From a bacterium (GTDB taxonomy: Bacteria > Patescibacteriota > Doudnabacteria > UBA920 > VMFF01), in the NCBI GenBank assembly GCA_027348385.1, contig DAIEPO010000004.1:1-36877 (forward strand): a stretch of DNA of 36,877 nucleotides, read 5' to 3'. Made by a program: the position numbers and the translations under genes. Each line of letters opens with the position of its first letter. Position 1 is the first letter of the stretch. A model generated the notes under the pieces. That model searched no databases. It was not told where the DNA came from and saw only the letters and a program-made list of their open reading frames with translations. This document shows, one piece after another, positions 24,740 through 33,822 of the stretch.

Positions 24740-27700
24740 ATGACAAAATTAATAGGAGTTATAAAGTCTAGATACTTCGTAGCAGCAGTGGTTGTACTTG
24801 CTGTTGCAGTTTTTGGATTTGCAAAGGTCTACAAACAGGCACAAGCAGATATTGCTTGTACTGGATACAACACAAATAGTCCGGCATTAAACATCTGGCC
24901 ACTAACATGGTCTGGTGAAGCTTGTCATGACTATGCATTGGTCGATGCAAAAAATTTAAATGGCGGACGTTATGCGCTTTCTCAAGCAGAACATGATGCA
25001 GGGTTTTTCGTAAATCCTGGTGATCGTGTGCGTGTCAGCGTATATTTCCACAATGGTGCTAATCAAGCTCCAGCATCTGACCCTTATGCAAACATTGCAA
25101 GAAATGTAACTGCTTTCAGCTATTACGATACAAACTTAGGTACATCTCACGCTGTTAATGGTGCTTTGATGTCTTCAAATGCAGGCGTTGCAAGTAGCTC
25201 CAATCATGGTGGCGATGTAACTGTAAAAAGCAATATTCCAACAACCTTGTCATATGTTCCTCAATCTACACAAATGTGTGTCAGCCAAGCATATATCCAA
25301 GCAACACACATCTCGGCTAATACTAGCTCAAGCAATGTTTGTGGTTATACCTTTGATAATCAGCCAATGTATTTGGTTAACTTACCAGATGGTATCAGCA
25401 CAAACAGAGGAGTAGATCTCGGCGATCTCCCAGCATGTTTCCCATACGCAGGATTTGTCATTTACACCTTACAAGTTAATGGTGTCGCTGGTCCTGCTCA
25501 AACAAATCTTTCATTAACAAAAACAGTTAGTCTCTCAGGACAAAACTCTTTTTCTAAATCTGTAAACACTAAAAACGGTGATGTTGTTGATTTTAGAGTA
25601 ACAGTTGTAAACAATGGTCCTGGGGTTGCGAATAATATAAACATCAGGGATATTTTGCCTGTTGGTTTAAGCTTGATCTCTGGAACTGGCAGATTAAACG
25701 GAGTTGGCGGTTATGACTCAGTTGTTACAAGTTCAAACGGATATAGTACAGGCATGAATTTACAAACAGGCGCTCAAATGGTTTTTACATTCTCGGCAAC
25801 TGTTAATGTAGCTTCAGGTTCTTTGATAAATAACGCGTCAGCACAGGGCTCAAATACAAATTATACTTCAGATTCAGCAACTGTTAATGTCTCTTCAGGC
25901 ACAGCCAATGCTTGTATCATAGACAGCTTTACAGCAGACAGCTCAACTGTTACTGCGGGTAGTTCAACAATCCTTCGCTTCAGTGCATCAAACGTTGTCT
26001 CTGGTTCAATGTATATCAGCGGTGGACGTTTCAATGGATATTCATTGAACGGACTTTCAAGTATTGATACAGGTACATTGAATACAACTACTACATATAC
26101 AATCACAGCAAATGGCATTGGTGGTTCATGTTCAAGAAGCGTAACGGTTACTGTCAGTGGCACACCTCCTGTTTCAGGAACTGCTTGTGCTATTGATACA
26201 TTCACAGCTAACAATCTCATTGTAAATTCAGGATCCTCAACAACACTTAATTGGACTACATCAAATGTTGGTTCAAATGGGTTGTATCTTTCAGGCGGAA
26301 GATTTAACGGTCAATTAGTTGCTAATAACGGCAGCATTGATACTGGTGCAATTAATGGCACAGTAACATATACACTCTTTGGTAGTGGCACTAATGGTTC
26401 ATGTTCAAGAAGCGTAACGGTTACTGTCAGTGGCACACCTCCTGTTTCAGGAACTGCTTGTACTATTGATACATTGACCGTTGATTCAGCCACAGTAAAT
26501 TCTGGTAGTGCAACAACACTTAATTGGACTACATCAAATGTTGGTTCAAATGGACTATATCTTTCAGGTGGTGGTTTTACAGGTCAACCAGTTGCAAACA
26601 ATGGAAGTATGGTTACTAACCCCTTGTTTAACACAGCAACTTTTACCTTGTTTGGTACAGGAACCAATGGTTCATGTACAAGAAGTATTACCGTGAGTGT
26701 TGCAGGAACACCAGGAACTTCAGGAACAGCATGTTCTATTGATTCATTTTCAGCAGATAGCTTTAATGGTACATACGGAAATTCAACAACTCTTCGCTGG
26801 AGTGCTTCAAATGCAAACAGCTTATATCTTTCAGGCGGAAGATTTAACGGTCAATTAGTTGCCAATGGTGGTAGTATTGATTCCGGGGCCTTGTACGGTT
26901 CAACTACATTCACCTTGTTTGGTAATGGTAATAACGGGTCATGTACTAGAAGTATTTCTTTAGGAACTTCAGGATACTATTACCCACCATATAATTCAGG
27001 AAATACTTACTGCAACATTGATTCTTTTGTGGCTGATTCATACAGCGTCAGTTATGGTTCTTCAACAACTCTTCGCTGGAATGCAAATAGCTCCAACACA
27101 CTTTCAATCTATGGTGGCAGATTTAATGGTCAGTCTGTAAGTGCTTCTGGTTCGATGGATTCAGGTCCTATTACAGGAACCACAACATTTACACTCAGTG
27201 GGTATATTTTTGGTTCCAATTGTAGCAGAAACTTAACAGTTAATGTTTCAACAGGCGCTGTAGCAGGTGCAAGTATTGGTTTAAGCTATTCCAAGAGCGC
27301 CTTTAACAACACCAAGAACATGGATGCAACAACAGTTCTTGCTGAAAAAGAAAATTATATTACCTACACCCTTGTAACAACAAATACAGGTGGTAATACA
27401 GTGTATAATTTTGTAGTAGCTGATGACCTCTCCGGAGTATTAGCGTATGCAGATATAGACGGTAGTGATCAATTGAGCAAAGGATATATTCTTTCAGGAA
27501 ACACCATTTCTTTCCCAGCTCAAACAATCTATGCTAACAGTTCTGTAACAAATACCTTTAAGGTTAGGGTAAAGTATAACCTACCAAGTGCTTCTAATTT
27601 GAGCATGGTAAATACATACGGAAACACTGTTACTGTAAGACTAACTGCGCCCCAAGTTTTGGGTGCAACTTTTGTCGCTCCTAAAACCGGAGCAGGAGCA

Positions 27701-27811
27701 ACCCTTGCGGTTCTCTTTGCAGCTTTAGTAACTTTGCTCTTTGCATATGCAAAAAGAAAAGGAACCTTTAAATCACTCTTAGAGAAAATGCTTAAAGTAA
27801 GGATTGAATAA
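24740..27811 (+). CDS. Large surface protein: DUF11-like domains, five ~91-aa Ig-like repeats, C-terminal PKTG-type sortase sorting signal
   Basis: Signal/TM N-terminus; LSLTKTV...GDVVDFRVTVVNNGPGVANNINIRDILPVGL (DUF11-like); five repeats with ACxIDxF ... LYLSGGRFNGQ ... NGSCxRSxTV; C-terminus FVAPKTGAGATLAVLFAALVTLLFAYAKRK. Confidence 0.88.
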   Translation: MTKLIGVIKSRYFVAAVVVLAVAVFGFAKVYKQAQADIACTGYNTNSPALNIWPLTWSGEACHDYALVDAKNLNGGRYALSQAEHDAGFFVNPGDRVRVSVYFHNGANQAPASDPYANIARNVTAFSYYDTNLGTSHAVNGALMSSNAGVASSSNHGGDVTVKSNIPTTLSYVPQSTQMCVSQAYIQATHISANTSSSNVCGYTFDNQPMYLVNLPDGISTNRGVDLGDLPACFPYAGFVIYTLQVNGVAGPAQTNLSLTKTVSLSGQNSFSKSVNTKNGDVVDFRVTVVNNGPGVANNINIRDILPVGLSLISGTGRLNGVGGYDSVVTSSNGYSTGMNLQTGAQMVFTFSATVNVASGSLINNASAQGSNTNYTSDSATVNVSSGTANACIIDSFTADSSTVTAGSSTILRFSASNVVSGSMYISGGRFNGYSLNGLSSIDTGTLNTTTTYTITANGIGGSCSRSVTVTVSGTPPVSGTACAIDTFTANNLIVNSGSSTTLNWTTSNVGSNGLYLSGGRFNGQLVANNGSIDTGAINGTVTYTLFGSGTNGSCSRSVTVTVSGTPPVSGTACTIDTLTVDSATVNSGSATTLNWTTSNVGSNGLYLSGGGFTGQPVANNGSMVTNPLFNTATFTLFGTGTNGSCTRSITVSVAGTPGTSGTACSIDSFSADSFNGTYGNSTTLRWSASNANSLYLSGGRFNGQLVANGGSIDSGALYGSTTFTLFGNGNNGSCTRSISLGTSGYYYPPYNSGNTYCNIDSFVADSYSVSYGSSTTLRWNANSSNTLSIYGGRFNGQSVSASGSMDSGPITGTTTFTLSGYIFGSNCSRNLTVNVSTGAVAGASIGLSYSKSAFNNTKNMDATTVLAEKENYITYTLVTTNTGGNTVYNFVVADDLSGVLAYADIDGSDQLSKGYILSGNTISFPAQTIYANSSVTNTFKVRVKYNLPSASNLSMVNTYGNTVTVRLTAPQVLGATFVAPKTGAGATLAVLFAALVTLLFAYAKRKGTFKSLLEKMLKVRIE
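25910..27260 (+). repeat. Five tandem ~273-bp coding repeats
   Basis: Units start near 25910, 26183, 26456, 26729 and 27008. Exact 67-bp identity between 26122-26188 and 26395-26461 (offset 273); a further near-identical ~38-bp block at 26285 and 26825. Confidence 0.9.
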
Positions 27812-27823
27812 CAAAAAGATTTT

Positions 27824-27856
27824 AAAACCCGCCTAATTCTGGGCGGGTTTTTTGTT
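27824..27856 (+). terminator. Strong Rho-independent terminator
   Basis: AAACCCGCC-taattctg-GGCGGGTTT followed by TTTTG. Confidence 0.9.
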
Positions 27857-27937
27857 ATTTCATATTTTGAATATACTCCCAGTGATGGTATAATGAAGGA
27901 AGTTTTGGAGACTTAAATATAAAAAAAGTAAAATAAA

Positions 27938-28675
27938 ATGAAACTATCAGTAGTAATTCCGGCATATAACGAAGAAAAAAGAATTCCTGCAACATTACAT
28001 GCCATTGATACGTATTTAAAAAAGCAGGAGTTTGAGTATCAAATTATTGTTGTTGTGAATGGAAGCCATGACCAGACCTACGAGGTCGTTAGAGGACTAG
28101 CTGAAAAAGAGATTGCTAATTTAGTAGCAGTTAACCTAGCAAAAGGAGGCAAAGGTTATGCTGTTAAAAAAGGGATCTTAGAATACGCAGATGGTGATGT
28201 AATTATGTTTATGGATGCAGATAACGCTACGCCTATTTCTGAAGTTTCTAAGTTTTTTCAGTATTTTGAAAAAGGTTATGACATAGTTATTGGCTCAAGA
28301 TATTTGGATCCTGACAAAGTAAAAGTACACCAACCTTTCTACAGAATTCTTTTAAGCAGGGCCTCAAACCTTTTGATTCAGATGATGGCAGCTCCGGGAA
28401 TTAAAGATACACAAGTTGGTTTTAAAGCTTTTAACAAAAAAGCTGCAAAGGATATTTTCCGGTTTGTAACTATTAGTCGTTGGGGGTTTGATTTTGAAGT
28501 TTTAAAAATAGGTTTTGATAGAGGGTACAAAATTAAAGAAGTTGCTCTTTCGTGGACAGAACACGGGGGTGGACATGTTCCACTCAAAGCATACCTTGAA
28601 TCATTGCTTGATTTGTTTAAGATAAAGTTTAGATCTTTGCGTGGAGATTATACAAAAGCGTTAAGAGAAAATTAA
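27938..28675 (+). CDS. Family 2 glycosyltransferase (dolichyl-phosphate-glucose/mannose synthase-like)
   Basis: MKLSVVIPAYNEEKRIPATLHAID ... GKGYAVKKGILEYADGDVIMFMDADNATPISE. Confidence 0.9.
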   Translation: MKLSVVIPAYNEEKRIPATLHAIDTYLKKQEFEYQIIVVVNGSHDQTYEVVRGLAEKEIANLVAVNLAKGGKGYAVKKGILEYADGDVIMFMDADNATPISEVSKFFQYFEKGYDIVIGSRYLDPDKVKVHQPFYRILLSRASNLLIQMMAAPGIKDTQVGFKAFNKKAAKDIFRFVTISRWGFDFEVLKIGFDRGYKIKEVALSWTEHGGGHVPLKAYLESLLDLFKIKFRSLRGDYTKALREN

Positions 28676-28679
28676 AACA

Positions 28680-30509
28680 TTGAAAAGAAATATTAAATCA
28701 ATCATTTTAAGCATTATATTAGCAAGCCAGTTTGGCTTTGCTTTTGTTGTCTATGCAGCACCGCTGCAGCAATATGTTGCACAGCTTAACTCTGATTCAA
28801 AAGCACTAGCAAGTATAAGGCCGCAGAATCTAGAGGAGGTTTTTTCTGGATCTGAAAATGCCAAACTTAAAAATACTTTTAGTTTTAAATCCGAATATTC
28901 ATTTAATGAGATACTACAAAAACTTGGATCAAGTTTAATATACTTGCAACAAGACCATGTCTTTAAAACAGATGCAGTTGTTGTAAATGATCCTGGTTTT
29001 AGTACAGATGGCAGCAATGTGGACAGAGAATGGGGTCTGATAAAAGCGAGATTTCCTGAAGCTTGGGAAAAGACCCAAGGTAGCAATAGCGTTGTTGTTG
29101 CAATAATTGATACTGGAGTTGATGCCTTACATGAAGATCTATCCGCAGGACAGATTGCTTCAGGTTATGATTTTTTGAATAAGACAATTATTCCTTTTGG
29201 GATGAACTCTGATGATAATGGACATGGCACACTTGTTGCCGGAGTTATAGCAGCAACTCCAAATAATTTTAGAGGGATTGCTGGCGCAGCTTTTACCGTT
29301 ACATTAATGCCCTTGAAAGCTTTGGATAACACTGGTTCTGGAAATTCTTCGGATGTTGCAGCTGCAATTGTCTGGGCTGCAGATCATGGCGCAAATGTCA
29401 TTAACATGAGTTTAGGTGGGGTTGGTTTTGCCAATGATATTGTTCTTTCAAATGCCATTTCCTATGCTTTTAAAAAGAACGTTGTCATTGTAGCGGCAGT
29501 TGGAAATGATGTTGCTGTAACGGGTGGAGATTTAGACGTTGCTCCTGTTTTTCCTGTATGTAATGACAACGGGGAAAATATGGTTATTGGTGTTGCTGCG
29601 ACTGATGTTTATGATTTTAAAGCTGTTTTTTCTAACTATGGTAAATCCTGTGTTGATGTTACAGCTCCGGGAAAACGTATTCTTTCAACAATAAATTATG
29701 ACCCTAATACAAAGCAACCAACCCCAAGCGCTTATGCTTATGCTTCAGGAACTTCACTCGCAGCGCCACTTGTTTCCGCAGAAGCAGTTTTACTCAAGGC
29801 TTTTAATGCTAATTTGAGCAACAGAGACATTAGAGACAGGATTATACAGTCAGCAACCCCAATAGATTCGCTAAATAGTAACCAATGCAGCAGCAGGTCT
29901 TGTGATGGTTTAATTGGTTTTGGCAGAATTGATGTGATGAATGCTCTTAACCAAGTTATTAACAGAGTTTCTTTAATTGAAGAAGGGGATTTAGTTTCTG
30001 TTTCTGAAACCGGTTTAATATATTACATTTCTGGAGGTCAGCGTCAGAGAGTTTCAGAGAGCATTCTAAAACAGCGTTTTAACAATCAGACACCAAAACA
30101 GGTCAATGAGTATGAGATAGCTAGTTTTGCATCAGGCCCTTGGGCTCTGCCTTTAACTGGTAGCTTAGTTAAAACCATTAATGATCCCACCGTATACTAT
30201 ATTTCCGAAGGGTTGAAACGTCCTGTAACAGCTTCTGTATACGGTCAGATGAAAGTAGATCAGAACACAATCCTTTTTGTTACAACAGAAGAGCTTAATT
30301 CTTGGGTTTCAGGGAAGTTCTTAGCACCAATTGAAGGAACATTAGTGAAAGGAAATAGGTTGCAGACCGTCTATTGGGTAGTGGATGGATCCCTACATCC
30401 GATTAACTATGCTTTTTGGAAAGATCGTGGTTTAGACATTTTCCCAATCCTTTATGTTCCTGAATCAGATCTTCCTAATTATCCAATCGGTGGGGCATAT
30501 ATTAGATAA
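28680..30509 (+). CDS. Secreted subtilisin-like S8 protease with C-terminal surface-repeat modules (TTG start)
   Basis: Asp VVVAIIDTGVDALHEDL, His DDNGHGTLVAGVIAA, Ser YASGTSLAAPLVSAEAVLL; three C-terminal ~58-aa repeats. Confidence 0.92.
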   Translation: MKRNIKSIILSIILASQFGFAFVVYAAPLQQYVAQLNSDSKALASIRPQNLEEVFSGSENAKLKNTFSFKSEYSFNEILQKLGSSLIYLQQDHVFKTDAVVVNDPGFSTDGSNVDREWGLIKARFPEAWEKTQGSNSVVVAIIDTGVDALHEDLSAGQIASGYDFLNKTIIPFGMNSDDNGHGTLVAGVIAATPNNFRGIAGAAFTVTLMPLKALDNTGSGNSSDVAAAIVWAADHGANVINMSLGGVGFANDIVLSNAISYAFKKNVVIVAAVGNDVAVTGGDLDVAPVFPVCNDNGENMVIGVAATDVYDFKAVFSNYGKSCVDVTAPGKRILSTINYDPNTKQPTPSAYAYASGTSLAAPLVSAEAVLLKAFNANLSNRDIRDRIIQSATPIDSLNSNQCSSRSCDGLIGFGRIDVMNALNQVINRVSLIEEGDLVSVSETGLIYYISGGQRQRVSESILKQRFNNQTPKQVNEYEIASFASGPWALPLTGSLVKTINDPTVYYISEGLKRPVTASVYGQMKVDQNTILFVTTEELNSWVSGKFLAPIEGTLVKGNRLQTVYWVVDGSLHPINYAFWKDRGLDIFPILYVPESDLPNYPIGGAYIR

Positions 30510-30513
30510 CTTT

Positions 30514-32388
30514 ATGAAACAAAGAATTTTTAAAAAAACTTTCGCTGTTATTTTCTCTTTTGCAACATTACTTTTGCCTTTTTCTGCAGTGCTTGCTGAT
30601 TTTAACCCAAACAAACTAATTGAAGACAAAACCTTTTCTGATCGAGAGACCTTTGGTTCAGCTTTGGGTATTCAGCAATTTTTAGACTCCAAGAAAAGCG
30701 TTTTAGCAAACACTAATCCAAGCTTTTTGCAGAAACTTCGTGAACCAACAGACGTTAATTTAAAAACAAATCTAACAGATCCAGAAGCAAACCTTGGTAG
30801 ATTAAGATCAGCCGCAGAACTCATCTGGGATGCTGCTGTTAAAACCGGAATAAATCCACAAGTAATAATCGTTACTTTGCAAAAAGAGCAAAGTTTAATT
30901 ACAGGATCTTTCCAAACAGATGCTAAATTACAAAGCGCCCTTGATCATGCGATGGGTTTTGGTTGTCCTGACAGTGGTGGTTGTGATTCTTTATTTTTAG
31001 GTTTCTATGCTCAGCTCTTTGGCGCATATGATGCTCAGGGAAATAAATATATCGGAGGACCTGGTTCTTTAATGCGAAGTTTTACTACGCCAAATGGCAG
31101 AGGTCCAGGTGTTACTGCACAGAACGAAGCATTTGGCACACCGATTATCCGTATATCAAAGATTAATGACACCATTGTTTTTAAGAATACAACTGGTGGT
31201 CCTCAAAACCCACAACCAACCCAGACCGTCACTATTCTAAACGCAGCGACAGCAGCTTTGTATCGATATACCCCGCATGTGTATAACGGTAATTACAATT
31301 TCTGGAAGTTTTTTGACCAGTGGTTTAGATATCCAAATGGAACCTTGATTAAACTTTCTTCAGATACAACCACATATATTATTAACAATGGTTTACGTTC
31401 AGTTATTCCTTCTTTTGTCATTTCAGCACGAGGTTTGAATGCTGCAGGCACAATCATAGTTTCACCAACAGAGCTTTCAACTCTAGATCAAGGACCAATA
31501 TACGGCCCTGCTGACAATACAGTTATTAAAACAAGCACTGATCCAAGCGCAAAACTCTTTGTTTTTCAAAACAGCGAGAAACATCCGGTTTCAGCTTTTG
31601 TTTTAAAGCAAAGGGGATTAAAAGCAGAGAATGCTTTAACAGTAAACCAAACAGAAGCAGATATGTTTCCGACCTTAGCTTTACTTGCTCCTAAAGATGG
31701 TACTTTAATTCAAGGGGATGCTTCAAAAACCGTCTACCAAATTAAAAATGGTAAGCGTATGAGTGTTAGTGCTTTTACTTTCAAACAGTATGCTTTTAAA
31801 AGCAAAGACGTTAACAGGCTACCTCAAGCAGAGGTTGATGGTTACACGCAAGGAGACTTTCTGCTTCCTAAAGATGGTACTTTAGTTAAGACTCCAGACA
31901 GTAGTATGGTTTTCTTAATCCAAAATGAACTTTTAAGACCAATCTCTGCAACAGTTTTTAAGTTACACAAGTTCCAACAATCAAGAATTGTTACGCTTTC
32001 AATAAACGAGTTGGCAGCTGCAAACTTGGGAGCATTTCTGGCACCACCTGAGAACACATACTTGAGATTGCCTGATGGCGCGGTGTTCCTTTACAGCAAT
32101 GGTGCAAAACATCCTGTTTCTGCTTTTGTCTTTAAGCAGAGGAATATTAAGTTTGTTGCTATGGAAACAAGTGAAGCGATGATGTTAAACGACGGTTTGC
32201 CTTTGCCACCTAAAGACGGTACGCTAATAAGAGGGGATAAGTCAGCTACAATATTCGTGATTACTAAAGGCCTTAAAGTTCCTTTAGATGCAGCGACTTG
32301 GGTATCTAAATACAAAAAACAAAAACCAAATGTCTTGTCTCAAGCCGAAGTAGATTCATACCCGGCAGTTTCTGATATTGAGCAGTAA
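30514..32388 (+). CDS. Secreted lysozyme/transglycosylase-like protein with six C-terminal surface-repeat modules
   Basis: Signal peptide; AAELIWDAAVKTGINPQVIIVTLQKEQSLITG resembles a lytic-transglycosylase catalytic Glu region; then six GTLIKxxxxxxVYxIxxGxxxPVSAxxFK repeats. ATG at 30514 chosen because the ORF at 30454 overlaps the upstream gene. Confidence 0.7.
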   Translation: MKQRIFKKTFAVIFSFATLLLPFSAVLADFNPNKLIEDKTFSDRETFGSALGIQQFLDSKKSVLANTNPSFLQKLREPTDVNLKTNLTDPEANLGRLRSAAELIWDAAVKTGINPQVIIVTLQKEQSLITGSFQTDAKLQSALDHAMGFGCPDSGGCDSLFLGFYAQLFGAYDAQGNKYIGGPGSLMRSFTTPNGRGPGVTAQNEAFGTPIIRISKINDTIVFKNTTGGPQNPQPTQTVTILNAATAALYRYTPHVYNGNYNFWKFFDQWFRYPNGTLIKLSSDTTTYIINNGLRSVIPSFVISARGLNAAGTIIVSPTELSTLDQGPIYGPADNTVIKTSTDPSAKLFVFQNSEKHPVSAFVLKQRGLKAENALTVNQTEADMFPTLALLAPKDGTLIQGDASKTVYQIKNGKRMSVSAFTFKQYAFKSKDVNRLPQAEVDGYTQGDFLLPKDGTLVKTPDSSMVFLIQNELLRPISATVFKLHKFQQSRIVTLSINELAAANLGAFLAPPENTYLRLPDGAVFLYSNGAKHPVSAFVFKQRNIKFVAMETSEAMMLNDGLPLPPKDGTLIRGDKSATIFVITKGLKVPLDAATWVSKYKKQKPNVLSQAEVDSYPAVSDIEQ

Positions 32389-32391
32389 TTC

Positions 32392-33822
32392 ATGAGTAAA
32401 GTTTCTAGAAACATCTTGAGCCTAGTTTTTTCAAGGGTGCTTGCAGCAGCCTTGGTTTTTGTTGGTTATGCCAGCATGTTTAGATACCTAGGAACATACG
32501 CTTCAGGACAATATCAGTTTATTCTTTCTTATGTTTTGCTTTTTTCTGTAGTAGTAGATTTTGGTATTCAACAGTTAGTAATTAAAAAGGTCTCTGAAGA
32601 CAAAGAAGAGGGGAAGAAATACCTTGGGCATTTTTTTGCTGTTGAGTTTGTTCTAGCTTTCACAATTTGGATTGTTTTAGCAGTCATCGCTGTTTGGGCA
32701 GGATTTGATCCATTGGTACGAAATGGAATATTTGTAGCTGGTTTTGGTATGTTTTTAAATGCCTTAACTATCCCACACAAGTCTATTCTTTCAGCACACG
32801 AAGACATGCATCATATTGCGATCATAAATTTCTTGGATTCAGTTATTAATGTCGCGGTGATATTCGCAGCAATATTCCTGGGTAAGTCAGTTGTCTTCCT
32901 GGCTTTGGTGCAGGTTTTTAATGGTATTATGCACATCCTGGCTTATGAATATCTAATTAAGCGTTATGTACCAAAACCAGAGCTATTTAATTTTCTCAAG
33001 GGTTTAGATTTTTCTCTGATTAAGAACATGGTTAAAGCAGCGTTGCCTTTTGGGATGCTTGTTGGTTTTAGTATTGTTTACAACAAGATTGATATTATCA
33101 TTCTGACGCATTTTAGAGGTTATGCAGAAACTGGTTTATACACTGCAGCTTACAAGTTTGTTGATCTATTGGCTTTTGTACCCGCAGTTGTTTCTTCATC
33201 ACTCTATCCGTTTATTTCATCCAGGTTGGTGTCTCAAGATAAAGGGGCGATCAGCGCTTCTTTGGAAAAATATACTAGGATGATGTTAGCACTAGCAATT
33301 CCTTTAATTGCCGGAGGTGTTGTTTTGGCAAAGAAATTAATTGTCGTTGTTGGTGGAGCTGATTTCTTTGGTGGCTATGTTGCTTTAGAGATATTAGTTT
33401 TTGCTTCTGGAATATTGTTTATCTACGCCGCTGTAAACAGCGTCATGGTTAATCAATTAACCAAGATTGCTGTGAAGATTACTTTTAGCAATATTGTTTT
33501 GAATATAGTCGGCAATGCAATTTTAATTCCTATTTATGGTTTAAAAGCAGCTGCAATTATGACAGTGGTTTCAGAGTTAATACAAGCCTCACTCTACTTC
33601 TACTTTGTTAGAAGCAGAATTGTTAACTTTAGGTTCTTTAGATATATTTGGCAACCTTTGTTTGCTGCTCTTTTGATGGCTGCGGCATTATGGCCAATAC
33701 GAGAGATGACTTTAGCTATCTCATTACCCGTTGGTTTAATTGTTTACTTTGTTGTTTTGAGTGTCAGTGGTTTTGTTAAGAAAGAAGACTTTCTTTTTAT
33801 CTCTAATTTAAGGAACAGTTAG
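32392..33822 (+). CDS. Polysaccharide flippase (Wzx/MATE-type oligosaccharide transporter)
   Basis: Polytopic membrane protein; LSLVFSRVLAAALVFVGYASMFRYLGTYASGQYQFILSYVLLFSVVVDFGIQQLVIKKVSE. Confidence 0.85.
   Translation: MSKVSRNILSLVFSRVLAAALVFVGYASMFRYLGTYASGQYQFILSYVLLFSVVVDFGIQQLVIKKVSEDKEEGKKYLGHFFAVEFVLAFTIWIVLAVIAVWAGFDPLVRNGIFVAGFGMFLNALTIPHKSILSAHEDMHHIAIINFLDSVINVAVIFAAIFLGKSVVFLALVQVFNGIMHILAYEYLIKRYVPKPELFNFLKGLDFSLIKNMVKAALPFGMLVGFSIVYNKIDIIILTHFRGYAETGLYTAAYKFVDLLAFVPAVVSSSLYPFISSRLVSQDKGAISASLEKYTRMMLALAIPLIAGGVVLAKKLIVVVGGADFFGGYVALEILVFASGILFIYAAVNSVMVNQLTKIAVKITFSNIVLNIVGNAILIPIYGLKAAAIMTVVSELIQASLYFYFVRSRIVNFRFFRYIWQPLFAALLMAAALWPIREMTLAISLPVGLIVYFVVLSVSGFVKKEDFLFISNLRNS

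Noticed and set aside
25861-26493. Minus-strand ORFs 25861-26220 and 26311-26493 that resemble each other
   Set aside because: Antisense shadows of the tandem surface-protein repeats.
25910-27260. CRISPR-like or non-coding repeat array
   Set aside because: Period ~273 bp, in frame and coding, with no short repeat-spacer structure.
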